From Candidatus Peribacteria bacterium (GTDB lineage: Bacteria > Patescibacteriota > Gracilibacteria > Peribacterales > Peribacteraceae): 64,000 nucleotides of DNA. This document shows positions 7,536 to 15,623 of the stretch, in pieces (the first letter of the stretch is position 1; each line of letters starts with the position of its first letter). Both the position numbers and the translations under genes were made by a program. Below the pieces are notes generated by a model. It worked only from the letters and a program-made list of their open reading frames with translations. It did no database searches and was not told the origin of the DNA. The DNA lies in assembly GCA_943350395.1 (NCBI GenBank), contig CALRAD010000003.1, positions 1-64,000 of the forward strand, written 5' to 3'.

Positions 7536-8645
7536 GTGCGTCTTACATCTCTCAGTCTCGAGCAATTCCGATCCTATGATCGGCTTCTTGTAGAGTTCTC
7601 CGACGAAGATCAATTGATGTTTGTCGGCGAGAACGGAGAGGGGAAGACGAATCTCGTGGAGGCGATCTCGTTTCTGTCGGTCGGACGTTCGTGCCTTCGG
7701 GCAAAGCCGGAAGATGCGCTACGCTGGGGCGCGGATTTTTTCCGATTGCGTGCGGAAACACTCGGTGACAGCGGTGAAGCATCGTCTGTCGAATATGTTT
7801 TTCAGCAGAGTCCGAGGCGACAGTCGGCGATGTTCATCCGTGATGTCAGAACGCCTCTTCTGCAGTTCATCGGCGCATTGCCGACGATTGTTTTTCTCCC
7901 GCAGGATTTGGACATTTTTACTGGTTCGCCGTCGATGCGTCGTAGTTTTCTCGATGTGCTTCTGTCACAACTGAAACCGGATTATGCCGCGAAGCGCATC
8001 GAGTACGAGCGTGTGCTGAAGCAGAGAAATGCGGTTCTTTCGCGTATTGCCGATCACGAAGCCGGTCTCGACGATCTCTCGCTGTGGGACGGTCGTCTTG
8101 TCGAAATCGGATCAGGTCTCATTCTTCTTAGGGATGAGATGATCGTTCTCTTCAATCGTTCTCTACAAAAAACAATCGCAGATCTCGGAGAAACCGAATG
8201 GAACGATGTCCGAATGATGCACGATCGAAAGACACGCGAGACGAACCTGAAGGCGATCGAAATCGAGATGCGAGAGCTTCTGATTACCGCTCGTGATCGC
8301 GATCTGGCAGTCTGCAGTACGACTATCGGTCCGCATCGCGATGATTGGCATTTGCAAGCCTTGGGTCATGACGTTGCACTGTTTGCGTCACGTGGGCAGC
8401 AGCGAGCGGCGTTCATCGCATTACTCCTCACAAGCGCCGTACTTTTTCGAGAGGTTCGTGGCGAGCGCCCCGTGATTCTCCTCGATGATGTGCTTTCGGA
8501 ACTCGATGATCATCACCAGCAGGCATTGCTATCGTCTCTTGCAGGGCATCAGGTGATCATCACGACAACGCATACTGTCCCTCTGAAGCAGAGGTGTCAG
8601 GTTTGGAAAGTAGGGAAGGGGAACGTCAGAAAAACTTCTTCGTAA
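7536..8645 (+). CDS. recF: DNA replication and repair protein RecF
   Basis: A 369-residue SMC-like ATPase. Walker A is GENGEGKT (31-38), the ABC-type signature is SRGQQR (285-290), and Walker B is VILLDDVLSELD (313-324). N-terminal LTSLSLEQFRSY is the family hallmark. RecF acts with RecO/RecR to load RecA at single-strand gaps. The start is GTG 7536, with TAAGCT six bases upstream. Its 3' end overlaps the convergent ruvC by 20 bases. dnaN and gyrB, frequent recF neighbours, are not here. Confidence 0.93.
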   Translation: MRLTSLSLEQFRSYDRLLVEFSDEDQLMFVGENGEGKTNLVEAISFLSVGRSCLRAKPEDALRWGADFFRLRAETLGDSGEASSVEYVFQQSPRRQSAMFIRDVRTPLLQFIGALPTIVFLPQDLDIFTGSPSMRRSFLDVLLSQLKPDYAAKRIEYERVLKQRNAVLSRIADHEAGLDDLSLWDGRLVEIGSGLILLRDEMIVLFNRSLQKTIADLGETEWNDVRMMHDRKTRETNLKAIEIEMRELLITARDRDLAVCSTTIGPHRDDWHLQALGHDVALFASRGQQRAAFIALLLTSAVLFREVRGERPVILLDDVLSELDDHHQQALLSSLAGHQVIITTTHTVPLKQRCQVWKVGKGNVRKTSS

Positions 8646-9105
8646 ATGCTCCATACAGCGCAAGAGCAAGACCGTCCGCCGCATCTGCCGGAGTCGGGAT
8701 CTCTTTCAGTTTAAGTGTGCGCTTCACCATCGACTGCATCTGTTTCTTATCCGCTCTGCCGTCACCGGTGATCGTCGTCTTCAGTTGCAGCGGCGTTGCT
8801 TCGAGAATGTTGATGCCATGAGCACTGAGTGCAGCCATGATGACGCCGCGCGCGTGCGAGACATCCATCGCCGTGCGTTTGTTCGTTGCAAAAAACAGCT
8901 TCTCGACGACGGCGAGATCGGGCTTCGATTCATCCAGATAACTTTTGAGATCCGCTGCCAGTTCACGAAGGCGCTCCGGAAGGGGCAATCCTGCAGGCGT
9001 TTCGATCGTTAACCATTCGATGACGATCGGCTCGCCGGATTTCTGCGTTTCGATCAGTCCAAGACCGGTTCTGGTCATGCCGGGGTCGACTCCGAGAATG
9101 CGCAC
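8626..9105 (-). CDS. ruvC: Holliday junction resolvase RuvC
   Basis: A 159-residue nuclease of standard length. The acidic catalytic tetrad is visible: Asp7 in GVDPG, Glu68 in VVEKLFF, and Asp141/Asp144 in PADAADGLALALY. The DNA-binding loop region TPLQLKTTITGDGRADK is present. It resolves four-way junctions with RuvAB, which is not in this window. The start is GTG 9105, since homology begins at VRILGVDPG and TACACT lies six bases upstream; the frame extends to 9273 but that part has no family similarity. Confidence 0.93.
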   Translation of the reverse strand: MRILGVDPGMTRTGLGLIETQKSGEPIVIEWLTIETPAGLPLPERLRELAADLKSYLDESKPDLAVVEKLFFATNKRTAMDVSHARGVIMAALSAHGINILEATPLQLKTTITGDGRADKKQMQSMVKRTLKLKEIPTPADAADGLALALYGAFTKKFF

Positions 9106-9189
9106 GAATGAAGTGTAACGGACGTACGCATTTCTGACACTTTCGACCTTACGAATTTGGCTTTTTTCTGCTATAATAAGAGGATTTTC

Positions 9190-10596
9190 ATGCATTCTTC
9201 TCCACGCCATCGTCATTTTGTCGCACTGCCTCTCACGATGCTGATGCTCGTCATTGTGGGTATGTTCAATCAACTTATGTCAGCGTCTGCAGCCGTGACG
9301 GATTCATCTGAGGATTTGGTGATTGCGTCCGGCGATCAGGAGAAACAATTCTCTCTTGCTTCGGGCATCACCGTTCTTCTGTCACCGGCATCGAAAGTGC
9401 TTGTCACTCCAAAAGACTCCATCGAGTTCATTCAGGGAACCGCACTCATCAAGGCATCCGGGTTTGCATCGATCGATATGGGGAACGGCTTCCATGCGGA
9501 TGCACTCATGGGGTCACTCCTCGTCATGCGTGACAATGTCTCGACAACCGTCGTCGCATTGACGTTTCCTGTCATCGCTACGGTTGTAAACAAGGAGACT
9601 ATCGTCTCTCCCGGTTATCAGTTGCGTGTCGATTCCGATGGAACAGTGCAGACATCCGGTACTCCGGATGCTTGGCTTGCGGAGCAGATTGCAAACAGCA
9701 GGATGCTTCCTGACACTCCGCTTCCATCTTCACATTCGGGTTTTGAGGACGGGGATGCGGCACGAAAAACGATGCTTGCCGAATATCTGCAAGATCCCGA
9801 TGAGGTACTTTCTGCTTCTTCCGTCGCTGCCGCATTCGCACTTGCGGATGCACTCGGAGAGAGTTCTCTCGCTTCTCTTGCCGCTCTTAGGCTCGCTGTT
9901 TTCTCGGATCGACTTGATCCAGAATCATCCGATCTGGTGTCGAAACGCATAGCAGCAGATTCTTCGCTCTCGCAAGACAGAGTACTCGCCATTCCTGTGC
10001 TCGCACTTCACACACTTCGTCCTTTGCCGCAGGGACTGCTTGATCTTTGGGTTCAAGATGTTTCTCGTGCCGCTGCGGCAGATGCTCAGTCGACTGCCTC
10101 GACGCTTCATGCACTGATTTCCGTACTCCCACTCAAGTATGATGATGCAGGGTATCCAAAGCAGGCGGAACTCTGGAGGGCTGCAATTGGCGAAGTCGGA
10201 GAGATGATGTCTCCGCTTCTTTCGGGCACAGATCAGGAAACGTTTCTTTCGGATATTGCAGTCGCATTGCACGGTTCTTCTCCAACGTCAGTTGTTCTTG
10301 TTCAGGCTCCGGAAGTCATGCACGAGGTTCGGCATACGTATCCCGTTTCGGAACTGATTGCATTGGCTCGTGGGCTCCTTCTTGATGCAGAAGCGCTCTT
10401 TACGACGATCACAACGTTTGAGGCAGATGATTCTCTTGCCGATTGCGTGAAAGTATCAGGAATATTGCTGAAGGAAAAAGACAATGATGTCCCGTATGAA
10501 TTTTCCCTGTGTCCGCTCCAACGCATGGTACGAAACATCAAACGAAACGGCGTTGCTCTTCCGAACGCAGTACCGATCAAGCAGTTCTTTCATTAA
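9190..10596 (+). CDS. exported FecR-like protein of unknown function
   Basis: 468 residues starting at ATG 9190, with a positively charged N-terminus and hydrophobic stretch (FVALPLTMLMLVIVGMF) ending near SASAA, a likely signal peptide or anchor. Residues about 40-150 are beta-rich and resemble a FecR domain (surface strand repeats such as KVLVTPKDSIEFIQGTALIKA). The remainder is alpha-helical, Ala/Ser/Leu-rich and low complexity. It probably acts at the cell surface; the role is unknown. TATAAT is 12 bases before the ATG with AGAGG between, so this gene has a short leader and a weak Shine-Dalgarno site. A bidirectional terminator follows. Confidence 0.65.
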   Translation: MHSSPRHRHFVALPLTMLMLVIVGMFNQLMSASAAVTDSSEDLVIASGDQEKQFSLASGITVLLSPASKVLVTPKDSIEFIQGTALIKASGFASIDMGNGFHADALMGSLLVMRDNVSTTVVALTFPVIATVVNKETIVSPGYQLRVDSDGTVQTSGTPDAWLAEQIANSRMLPDTPLPSSHSGFEDGDAARKTMLAEYLQDPDEVLSASSVAAAFALADALGESSLASLAALRLAVFSDRLDPESSDLVSKRIAADSSLSQDRVLAIPVLALHTLRPLPQGLLDLWVQDVSRAAAADAQSTASTLHALISVLPLKYDDAGYPKQAELWRAAIGEVGEMMSPLLSGTDQETFLSDIAVALHGSSPTSVVLVQAPEVMHEVRHTYPVSELIALARGLLLDAEALFTTITTFEADDSLADCVKVSGILLKEKDNDVPYEFSLCPLQRMVRNIKRNGVALPNAVPIKQFFH

Positions 10597-10597
10597 A

Positions 10598-10622
10598 AAA
10601 GCCCCCAACGAGTGAGGGCTTT
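10598..10622. terminator. bidirectional intrinsic terminator
   Basis: Stem AAAGCCC/GGGCTTT with flanking A-run (10595-10600) and T-run (to about 10629) on opposite sides. It can therefore terminate both the plus-strand gene ending at 10596 and the minus-strand gene ending at 10641. Confidence 0.85.
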
Positions 10623-10640
10623 ATTTTTTCATCTCTGCAA

Positions 10641-10877
10641 TTACTTGCACGTGCCGTCTTTGCAGCAACTGGAACATTTCACGAGCTTATACACGCCCGA
10701 GAGTCCGACGAGGACATAGACAATGGCTTCCACTTTCATCCATGAACCGAGAAGCATGTGCACGACGTTCCAGTCGGCACCGCCTGCGAGCCATCCGAGA
10801 CCGACAAGGCCCCAGTTGAGCGCACCGACTGTGACCAGAATGCAGGCAACGATGCCCAGGGTAGATTTCTGACACAT
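10641..10877 (-). CDS. DUF378-family small membrane protein
   Basis: 78 residues with two membrane segments (LGIVACILVTVGALNWGLVG and IVYVLVGLSGVYKLVK). The motif GALNWGLVG, the central WNVV and GLSGVY, are the signature of DUF378. The C-terminus CSSCCKDGTCK has four cysteines, a possible metal or redox site. The function of the family is unknown. Confidence 0.8.
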   Translation of the reverse strand: MCQKSTLGIVACILVTVGALNWGLVGLGWLAGGADWNVVHMLLGSWMKVEAIVYVLVGLSGVYKLVKCSSCCKDGTCK

Positions 10878-11046
10878 AAAGGAGTGAAGGGAAAGAAATA
10901 GATACTTTCTTTATTCTATAGGAAAAGAGGAACAGGTACGCAAGTTCTTCCCTTGTACAAGCGGAAATATATATGTTAAAATATAAGATCGTTCACATTA
11001 TTTGAACAAAGTAATCATTGATTGGTGATGGTGGGGAGAATAATTT

Positions 11047-11280
11047 TTATGGTTTTTTTACAACGGATATCCGCAACACTCCATATTCATCTCTTTCCAT
11101 TGCTTCAATTTGCAAATCTTCATGGAACATACTTCTGTATAGACTTTCTACAGTCGTCCTTATTACTTGTACTGTATTTGCATCTACTTGCGGACTCATC
11201 GAAATTTGTACTGCTTCCCCTTTGTGTAATTTTCTACATTCAGCCTCTAGGCCTTTTTGTAAGATATCTAAAACATTCAT
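11047..11280 (-). CDS. small hypothetical protein
   Basis: 77 residues, mixed alpha/beta, soluble, with no family recognised. ATG 11280 has a perfect TATAAT exactly six bases upstream (11287-11292), the same geometry as for many confirmed genes here, which supports a real gene. The surrounding DNA (10900-11310) is clearly more AT-rich than the rest of the window. Confidence 0.6.
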   Translation of the reverse strand: MNVLDILQKGLEAECRKLHKGEAVQISMSPQVDANTVQVIRTTVESLYRSMFHEDLQIEAMERDEYGVLRISVVKKP

Positions 11281-11315
11281 AAAAATATTATAATATTATT
11301 TATATTTTATGCAAG

Positions 11316-11392
11316 TGGTGGGCGATGGCTGATTTGAACAGCCGACCTCGACATTATCAGTGTCGCGCTCTAACCAACTGAGCTAATCGCCC
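11316..11392 (-). tRNA. tRNA-Ile (GAU)
   Basis: 77 bases with encoded CCA. Acceptor GGGCGAT/ATCGCCC, anticodon stem CGACA/TGTCG with loop CTGATAA, so anticodon GAU (reverse complement at 11356-11358); T-arm GGCTG-TTCAAAT-CAGCC. Confidence 0.95.
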
Positions 11393-11594
11393 GGAACAAT
11401 GCTGCGATGAAAGGAATGAACCAACTGCTTGCCGGCCATAGCTCCTCCGCAGAGGAGCGAAGGCTGGAGCTAATCGCCCTTGAAAGCCCGCCTACAATAC
11501 TGGAGGCATCGGTTGGACTCAAGACAGATACAAAAGCGCTTCCCCCGCCCTTCAGCTGGAGGAAGCGCCACTCTGTGACGCAGCAGGATCCCCG
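11393..11594. other. 200-base intergenic stretch with repeat-like sequence
   Basis: Between tRNA-Ile and the SLH-cupredoxin gene. It holds a repeat-like GC-rich segment (11432-11475, CCGGCC...GAGGAGCGAAGGCTGG) and the terminator described separately. An open frame at 11407-11643 crosses these and is not considered coding. Confidence 0.5.
11536..11568 (-). terminator. intrinsic terminator of the SLH-cupredoxin gene
   Basis: On the minus strand, an 8-bp stem (GCGCTTCC/GGAAGCGC) is followed by TTTTG. It lies 27 bases after the stop codon of the gene ending at 11595. Confidence 0.7.
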
Positions 11595-12563
11595 TCATTC
11601 TACGATGACGGTTGCCGTGTCGACGGAGTGCAAATGGTTGTGAAACCCCCACGTTCCGATTTTACTGAAGGTGAACGTGTACTCCGCTCCCGATCGTATG
11701 GCTTTACCGGAATCGAACTCGGGATAACCGGTGTGGATGGGATGCGGGTTGCTTGCGATCCAGAGATCCCTCGCACTGTCATTCCTGAATGTGACGGTTG
11801 TGCCGATTTTCACGCGCAGTACTTGCGGAGAGAATCCTTCCTCCCTATAGAGGGAGATTGTTGTCTGCTCTGCCGTCGGTTTTCGACCCTCGCCGGGTTC
11901 GCCATATGCGGCACGAGCGGACATTGCTATTTTTACGACTTCCGCACGGTTGATCGCTTCGATCGGACGGTAGGTGCCAAGCTGTGCTCCTTTCGAATCC
12001 GTGTCTCCCGATACGACCGCTTTGAGTGCGAGTGCTTCGATGGCTGCACCGAATGCTGTCTTCATCTGGACATCTTTGAATGTCGTTCCGCTTGGATTCG
12101 CGTTCACCGTGACGCGGAATGCAGCTGCGATGATTGCCGCGACCTCGGCTCTCGTCGCATCGCGGTCGAGCTGTCGCAATGCGTCCGTCACTGGGAAATT
12201 CTCTCCGATTGCTACCGAGACGTACACCGATGACCAGTGCTTTGTACCGCTTGCAATGACGTTTCCATAGTCTTCTTCGTTGTACCCTGCGGATTCACTG
12301 GCAATTTTAAAGACCTCGCCGAGTGTGACGTGATTCTCCGGACCAAAGCGACCCGTGAGACGTCCTTGAGCGTCTTTATAACCGTTCACGATGCCGGCTT
12401 CCGTGGCACTTTGGACATGGGTCGCAAACCATGCCGATTGCGGCACATCTGTAAAAATAATCGTCTGACCGTTGATGATGACAGGAATGCCGATTGCGCC
12501 GGCTGTCAGGGGTAAGAGCATCGCTGCTGCAAACGCAATCCGTTTGTAGGAAGGGATCCGCAT
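11595..12563 (-). CDS. S-layer-homology (SLH) protein with C-terminal cupredoxin domain
   Basis: 322 residues. The N-terminal signal peptide is RIAFAAAMLLPLTAGAIG. Three SLH-like repeats follow at about 37-95, 96-160 and 161-225; FTDVPQSAWFATHV, the RATRAEVA-like DRDATRAEVAAII and NRAEVVKIA are the clearest parts. The final 90 residues form a cupredoxin-like beta sandwich (FSPQVLRVKIGTTVTFRND ... GTWGFHNHLH). Several His residues (NPHPIH, FHNHLH) could bind copper, but no Cys ligand is seen, so the site differs from classical blue copper proteins. It is likely anchored to the cell wall. No close Shine-Dalgarno or -10 was found before ATG 12563. Confidence 0.8.
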   Translation of the reverse strand: MRIPSYKRIAFAAAMLLPLTAGAIGIPVIINGQTIIFTDVPQSAWFATHVQSATEAGIVNGYKDAQGRLTGRFGPENHVTLGEVFKIASESAGYNEEDYGNVIASGTKHWSSVYVSVAIGENFPVTDALRQLDRDATRAEVAAIIAAAFRVTVNANPSGTTFKDVQMKTAFGAAIEALALKAVVSGDTDSKGAQLGTYRPIEAINRAEVVKIAMSARAAYGEPGEGRKPTAEQTTISLYREEGFSPQVLRVKIGTTVTFRNDSARDLWIASNPHPIHTGYPEFDSGKAIRSGAEYTFTFSKIGTWGFHNHLHSVDTATVIVE

Positions 12564-12734
12564 ACGAATGAAGGGGAAGGAATACAGACCATCAGACGTA
12601 CGGTTTCGATTGTTCTTACAAGGTACAATGCCTCTCCAGTGTTACAACTTGGCGGTTCTTCCCTGTGTCGATTTTCTGAATGCTGGGTAAAATTAGCCCT
12701 TTTCCATTGCAGGGTGTTTCTCTAAAATTCTTCC

Positions 12735-14048
12735 ATGCATGAAGACAGAACTCTGGATCTCCGTGCGATAGAACGTGCTTTCCTGTTTGCGTTTATTGCC
12801 CTGCGCTTGCTGCTTTTTGCGCGCATGTTCGGACAATACATCGGATACGATGTTCGCGGTCATCTTCAGGTGGTATCGGCCATCAGCTGGACGCATCCGT
12901 TTCTGTCGCCCAGAGCGTTGTATTATGCCGTTCACCCTCCGCTCGGTTTCCTGCTTGCGCACAGTCTTACAATGCTTGGAATGGTGCCGATTCTCGCCGC
13001 ACAAACTCTTTCATTTCTTGCCTCATTGGTTGCATTTTTCTTTATGCGTTCCACGCTCAAAAGCTTGGGGCTTCTCGGGCATCTACCTGCCGTGGTCTTT
13101 CTGTATTTGGCAGCGTCTATTCCCATGCAAATCTATCTTTCGGTCATTGTGAGCCTTGATGTTTTTGTCTTGGCTTGCATGAGCATCATTCTTTTTCTTT
13201 CCGTGCAAATTTTCTGGAAGAAGCAATCGATCTTCTCTGTTTTTTTGTATTGCCTTGCACTCACGCTTACCCTCATTCTTGCAAACCTCTTTAAATTGTC
13301 CGGTTTTCTGCTCCAGCCAATTCCACTCTTCGTATTACTCTTGTCGAGAGAGGCGTATACATGGAGGCGTTTTCTGATTCTTTTGATCATGGGCTTTCTG
13401 TCGGCTGTTGCTACCTTTGTGTACCTTTACTATCGGAATTATATTCCTGAACATACCTTCTTTTTCAGTACGGCCGGTCTCTCGATGTGGACCGATCTTT
13501 TCAGGCATTCGGTTTGGTGGAGAGACACTCATCCTTTTTTATTCGTTCTTGCCTACATTTTGCCCATTCAGCACGGCATTCCTCGGCTTTTGCCGACGTG
13601 GAATTCGCTTTGGTATATGTATGACCGCGATTTTTTATCTGTTTTTACGATATTTCTGGCAGTGTTGTACAATGTTGTTGCACCGGCTCTTTGCTTCATA
13701 GGTTGTATCACGGCATACGGGCAACGCATGACAAAAGACCTTTGGTATCGCTTCGGTGTTGTGCTTCTTTTGACCGGTGCTCTGCATTTTCTCGGCTTGA
13801 TTGCGTACATGTGGTCTACGCCGTTGCTTGAAGGATATTTATCCAATAAAGGAGTCTATATCGCATCAGCATCGTTTAGCATTGCGTACCTGTTGTCGCT
13901 TGCTCTCACTTCATTTCTCCCGCTTCTGAACATCAAGAAGTTTACCCGGAAACAGGCCGAATATTGTCTTCTTTTTTGCACGGCTATTTTCATGATAGTC
14001 AATCATCTGATGCCCGACATCGCGGGAAAAACAGATGTGTTGTACTGA
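12735..14048 (+). CDS. polytopic GT-C-like glycosyltransferase
   Basis: 437 residues with about eleven membrane helices. The first extracytoplasmic loop carries YDVRGHLQ, where a GT-C enzyme has its catalytic acidic residue, and VHPPLGFLLAHSL follows, resembling the HPPL segment of ArnT/PMT-type enzymes. These use lipid-linked sugars to glycosylate envelope polymers or proteins. TAAAAT ends six bases before ATG 12735. It is the first of three related membrane proteins in a row; the substrate is not predictable. Confidence 0.65.
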   Translation: MHEDRTLDLRAIERAFLFAFIALRLLLFARMFGQYIGYDVRGHLQVVSAISWTHPFLSPRALYYAVHPPLGFLLAHSLTMLGMVPILAAQTLSFLASLVAFFFMRSTLKSLGLLGHLPAVVFLYLAASIPMQIYLSVIVSLDVFVLACMSIILFLSVQIFWKKQSIFSVFLYCLALTLTLILANLFKLSGFLLQPIPLFVLLLSREAYTWRRFLILLIMGFLSAVATFVYLYYRNYIPEHTFFFSTAGLSMWTDLFRHSVWWRDTHPFLFVLAYILPIQHGIPRLLPTWNSLWYMYDRDFLSVFTIFLAVLYNVVAPALCFIGCITAYGQRMTKDLWYRFGVVLLLTGALHFLGLIAYMWSTPLLEGYLSNKGVYIASASFSIAYLLSLALTSFLPLLNIKKFTRKQAEYCLLFCTAIFMIVNHLMPDIAGKTDVLY

Positions 14049-14072
14049 TGTTCTTGGCTCAGGGCATTACGT

Positions 14073-15539
14073 TTATTCATTTTTCCTTTCGTATACTACG
14101 TAGGAATCTTCTTCAAAAATCCCCATTTTCCAGTACAGAAATCCGGGGATTTTTTTGAGCGGTACATAGTGTTCGATATCTATTGGCATCAGATTGCTGT
14201 TCTGTTGGGGTATTTTCAGGTTTAGGAGCAGGAAATCCGGACGATGCAGTAGCATCCACTCGTCACTGATATCCATACCGCTTTTGACTGACCAGTGGAA
14301 GTAACTTGGAGGAGTCCCCCCATGCAAATTTGAAAAAATATTACGCTCGAAATACGGCAAAATTCCTATGCCTCCGTAGCTGACGGTGACGATGGTTTTG
14401 TCTTCGGCGACATTGTTTTTTATAAAGACTGCTGCATCTTTCGCTCCTGAATACGGACCGTACAGATCATGAACACTTGCGGTGACGGCCCAAATAATGT
14501 GCACCGCAGAGATGAGGAAAACCGTCAAATAGAAGGTTTGTTTTGCGATGATATTACGCTCGGATTTATTGCCATATTCTTGCTCATGTTCTCCCGATGC
14601 AAGGAGGCAGATAAGCCATAAGATGCCTTCGTGCCAGGCGTTGCTGTAGACCAGAAGCATCAAAAGCAATTGTGGGAATATCAGAACGATCAAGAACAAA
14701 ACTCCGGAGTATTTCAGAATGATCTTGCGAGCAAGGATGCACGATGCGAGGACGAATATTGACGAGAGAATGACGATGATGGAGCCCATTCCCTTGAGAA
14801 GATTGTTCGAAATTTCAGGCGCGATAAAATCGGATGCCGGCCAAAGACTCCGTAAAACAATGAGAAAAAGCACTGATAATACCGTTCCCCAAGCAATGTG
14901 TTTCCGTCTGTTTTTCTGAGAAAGAGTCGACCAGTTCTTGGCAAGAAGCAGAAGATGGAGAACAAAGAGGCTTCCGCTCAACAGAAAGCCGTGGATGCTG
15001 ACGTTCATGAGAAGAAACAGCAAGAGGAAGAATCGTGCGGGTTTTTGGAAGGCATCACGTTTTGCGATCATCACGCTGAAGAGCAGCAGCGGTAACAGCA
15101 CATAGCATCTTGCGATGACCGCATACTGATAGAAAAGAAAGTACGTGAATGGGATCAGTACTGTCAGCAGCAACGGAAAAGGCGACCAGCGGAAAAACGC
15201 AACGATGCCCATGCTTGCGATGATGACGGACAGTACCGTCATCGATCCGTAGCCCAGATGGAGAGACGTGAGGATTTTGAGCACCAAATGCCAGAGCACC
15301 GGTCCTTCGTAGTGCATGCGGATCAGCAGGAGATCGCGCACGGAAGAATCGCGTGCGAGAAGCCATGCTTGCGCTTCGTCTGACCACGGTTCGTGATAGA
15401 AAGCGACGATGCTCACCATCAGGACATACAGAAGCCATGCGCAAAGAACGAATATTGCTCGATGCTTGTTCAGGGAAATGTTCCACCGGCGAAGTTTGCT
15501 TCCAATATCTGCGAAAAATCTTAGCAAGGTTCTCCTCAT
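14073..15539 (-). CDS. polytopic GT-C-like membrane protein
   Basis: 488 residues from ATG 15539; an in-frame GTG at 15560 would add seven residues. About eleven membrane helices. The first external loop holds EPWSDEAQAWLLARD, matching the loop-1 acidic motif (D-E-A-xxW) of GT-C enzymes. It converges with the previous gene, separated by 24 bases, and is divergent from the next. Neither start has a clean upstream signal; TATAGT lies ten bases before GTG 15560. Confidence 0.65.
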   Translation of the reverse strand: MRRTLLRFFADIGSKLRRWNISLNKHRAIFVLCAWLLYVLMVSIVAFYHEPWSDEAQAWLLARDSSVRDLLLIRMHYEGPVLWHLVLKILTSLHLGYGSMTVLSVIIASMGIVAFFRWSPFPLLLTVLIPFTYFLFYQYAVIARCYVLLPLLLFSVMIAKRDAFQKPARFFLLLFLLMNVSIHGFLLSGSLFVLHLLLLAKNWSTLSQKNRRKHIAWGTVLSVLFLIVLRSLWPASDFIAPEISNNLLKGMGSIIVILSSIFVLASCILARKIILKYSGVLFLIVLIFPQLLLMLLVYSNAWHEGILWLICLLASGEHEQEYGNKSERNIIAKQTFYLTVFLISAVHIIWAVTASVHDLYGPYSGAKDAAVFIKNNVAEDKTIVTVSYGGIGILPYFERNIFSNLHGGTPPSYFHWSVKSGMDISDEWMLLHRPDFLLLNLKIPQQNSNLMPIDIEHYVPLKKIPGFLYWKMGIFEEDSYVVYERKNE

Positions 15540-15623
15540 ACATTGGAAGTGCAAGGACACATGATATGAGACTATATTCTTTCGGTTTCCTCATCAAGGT
15601 GCGGGGCTGCTACACTGGGTGCG

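Noticed and set aside
11407..11643. 78-residue plus-strand frame
   Set aside because: Crosses a repeat-like segment, the terminator and the 3' end of the SLH-cupredoxin gene; no family or start signal.
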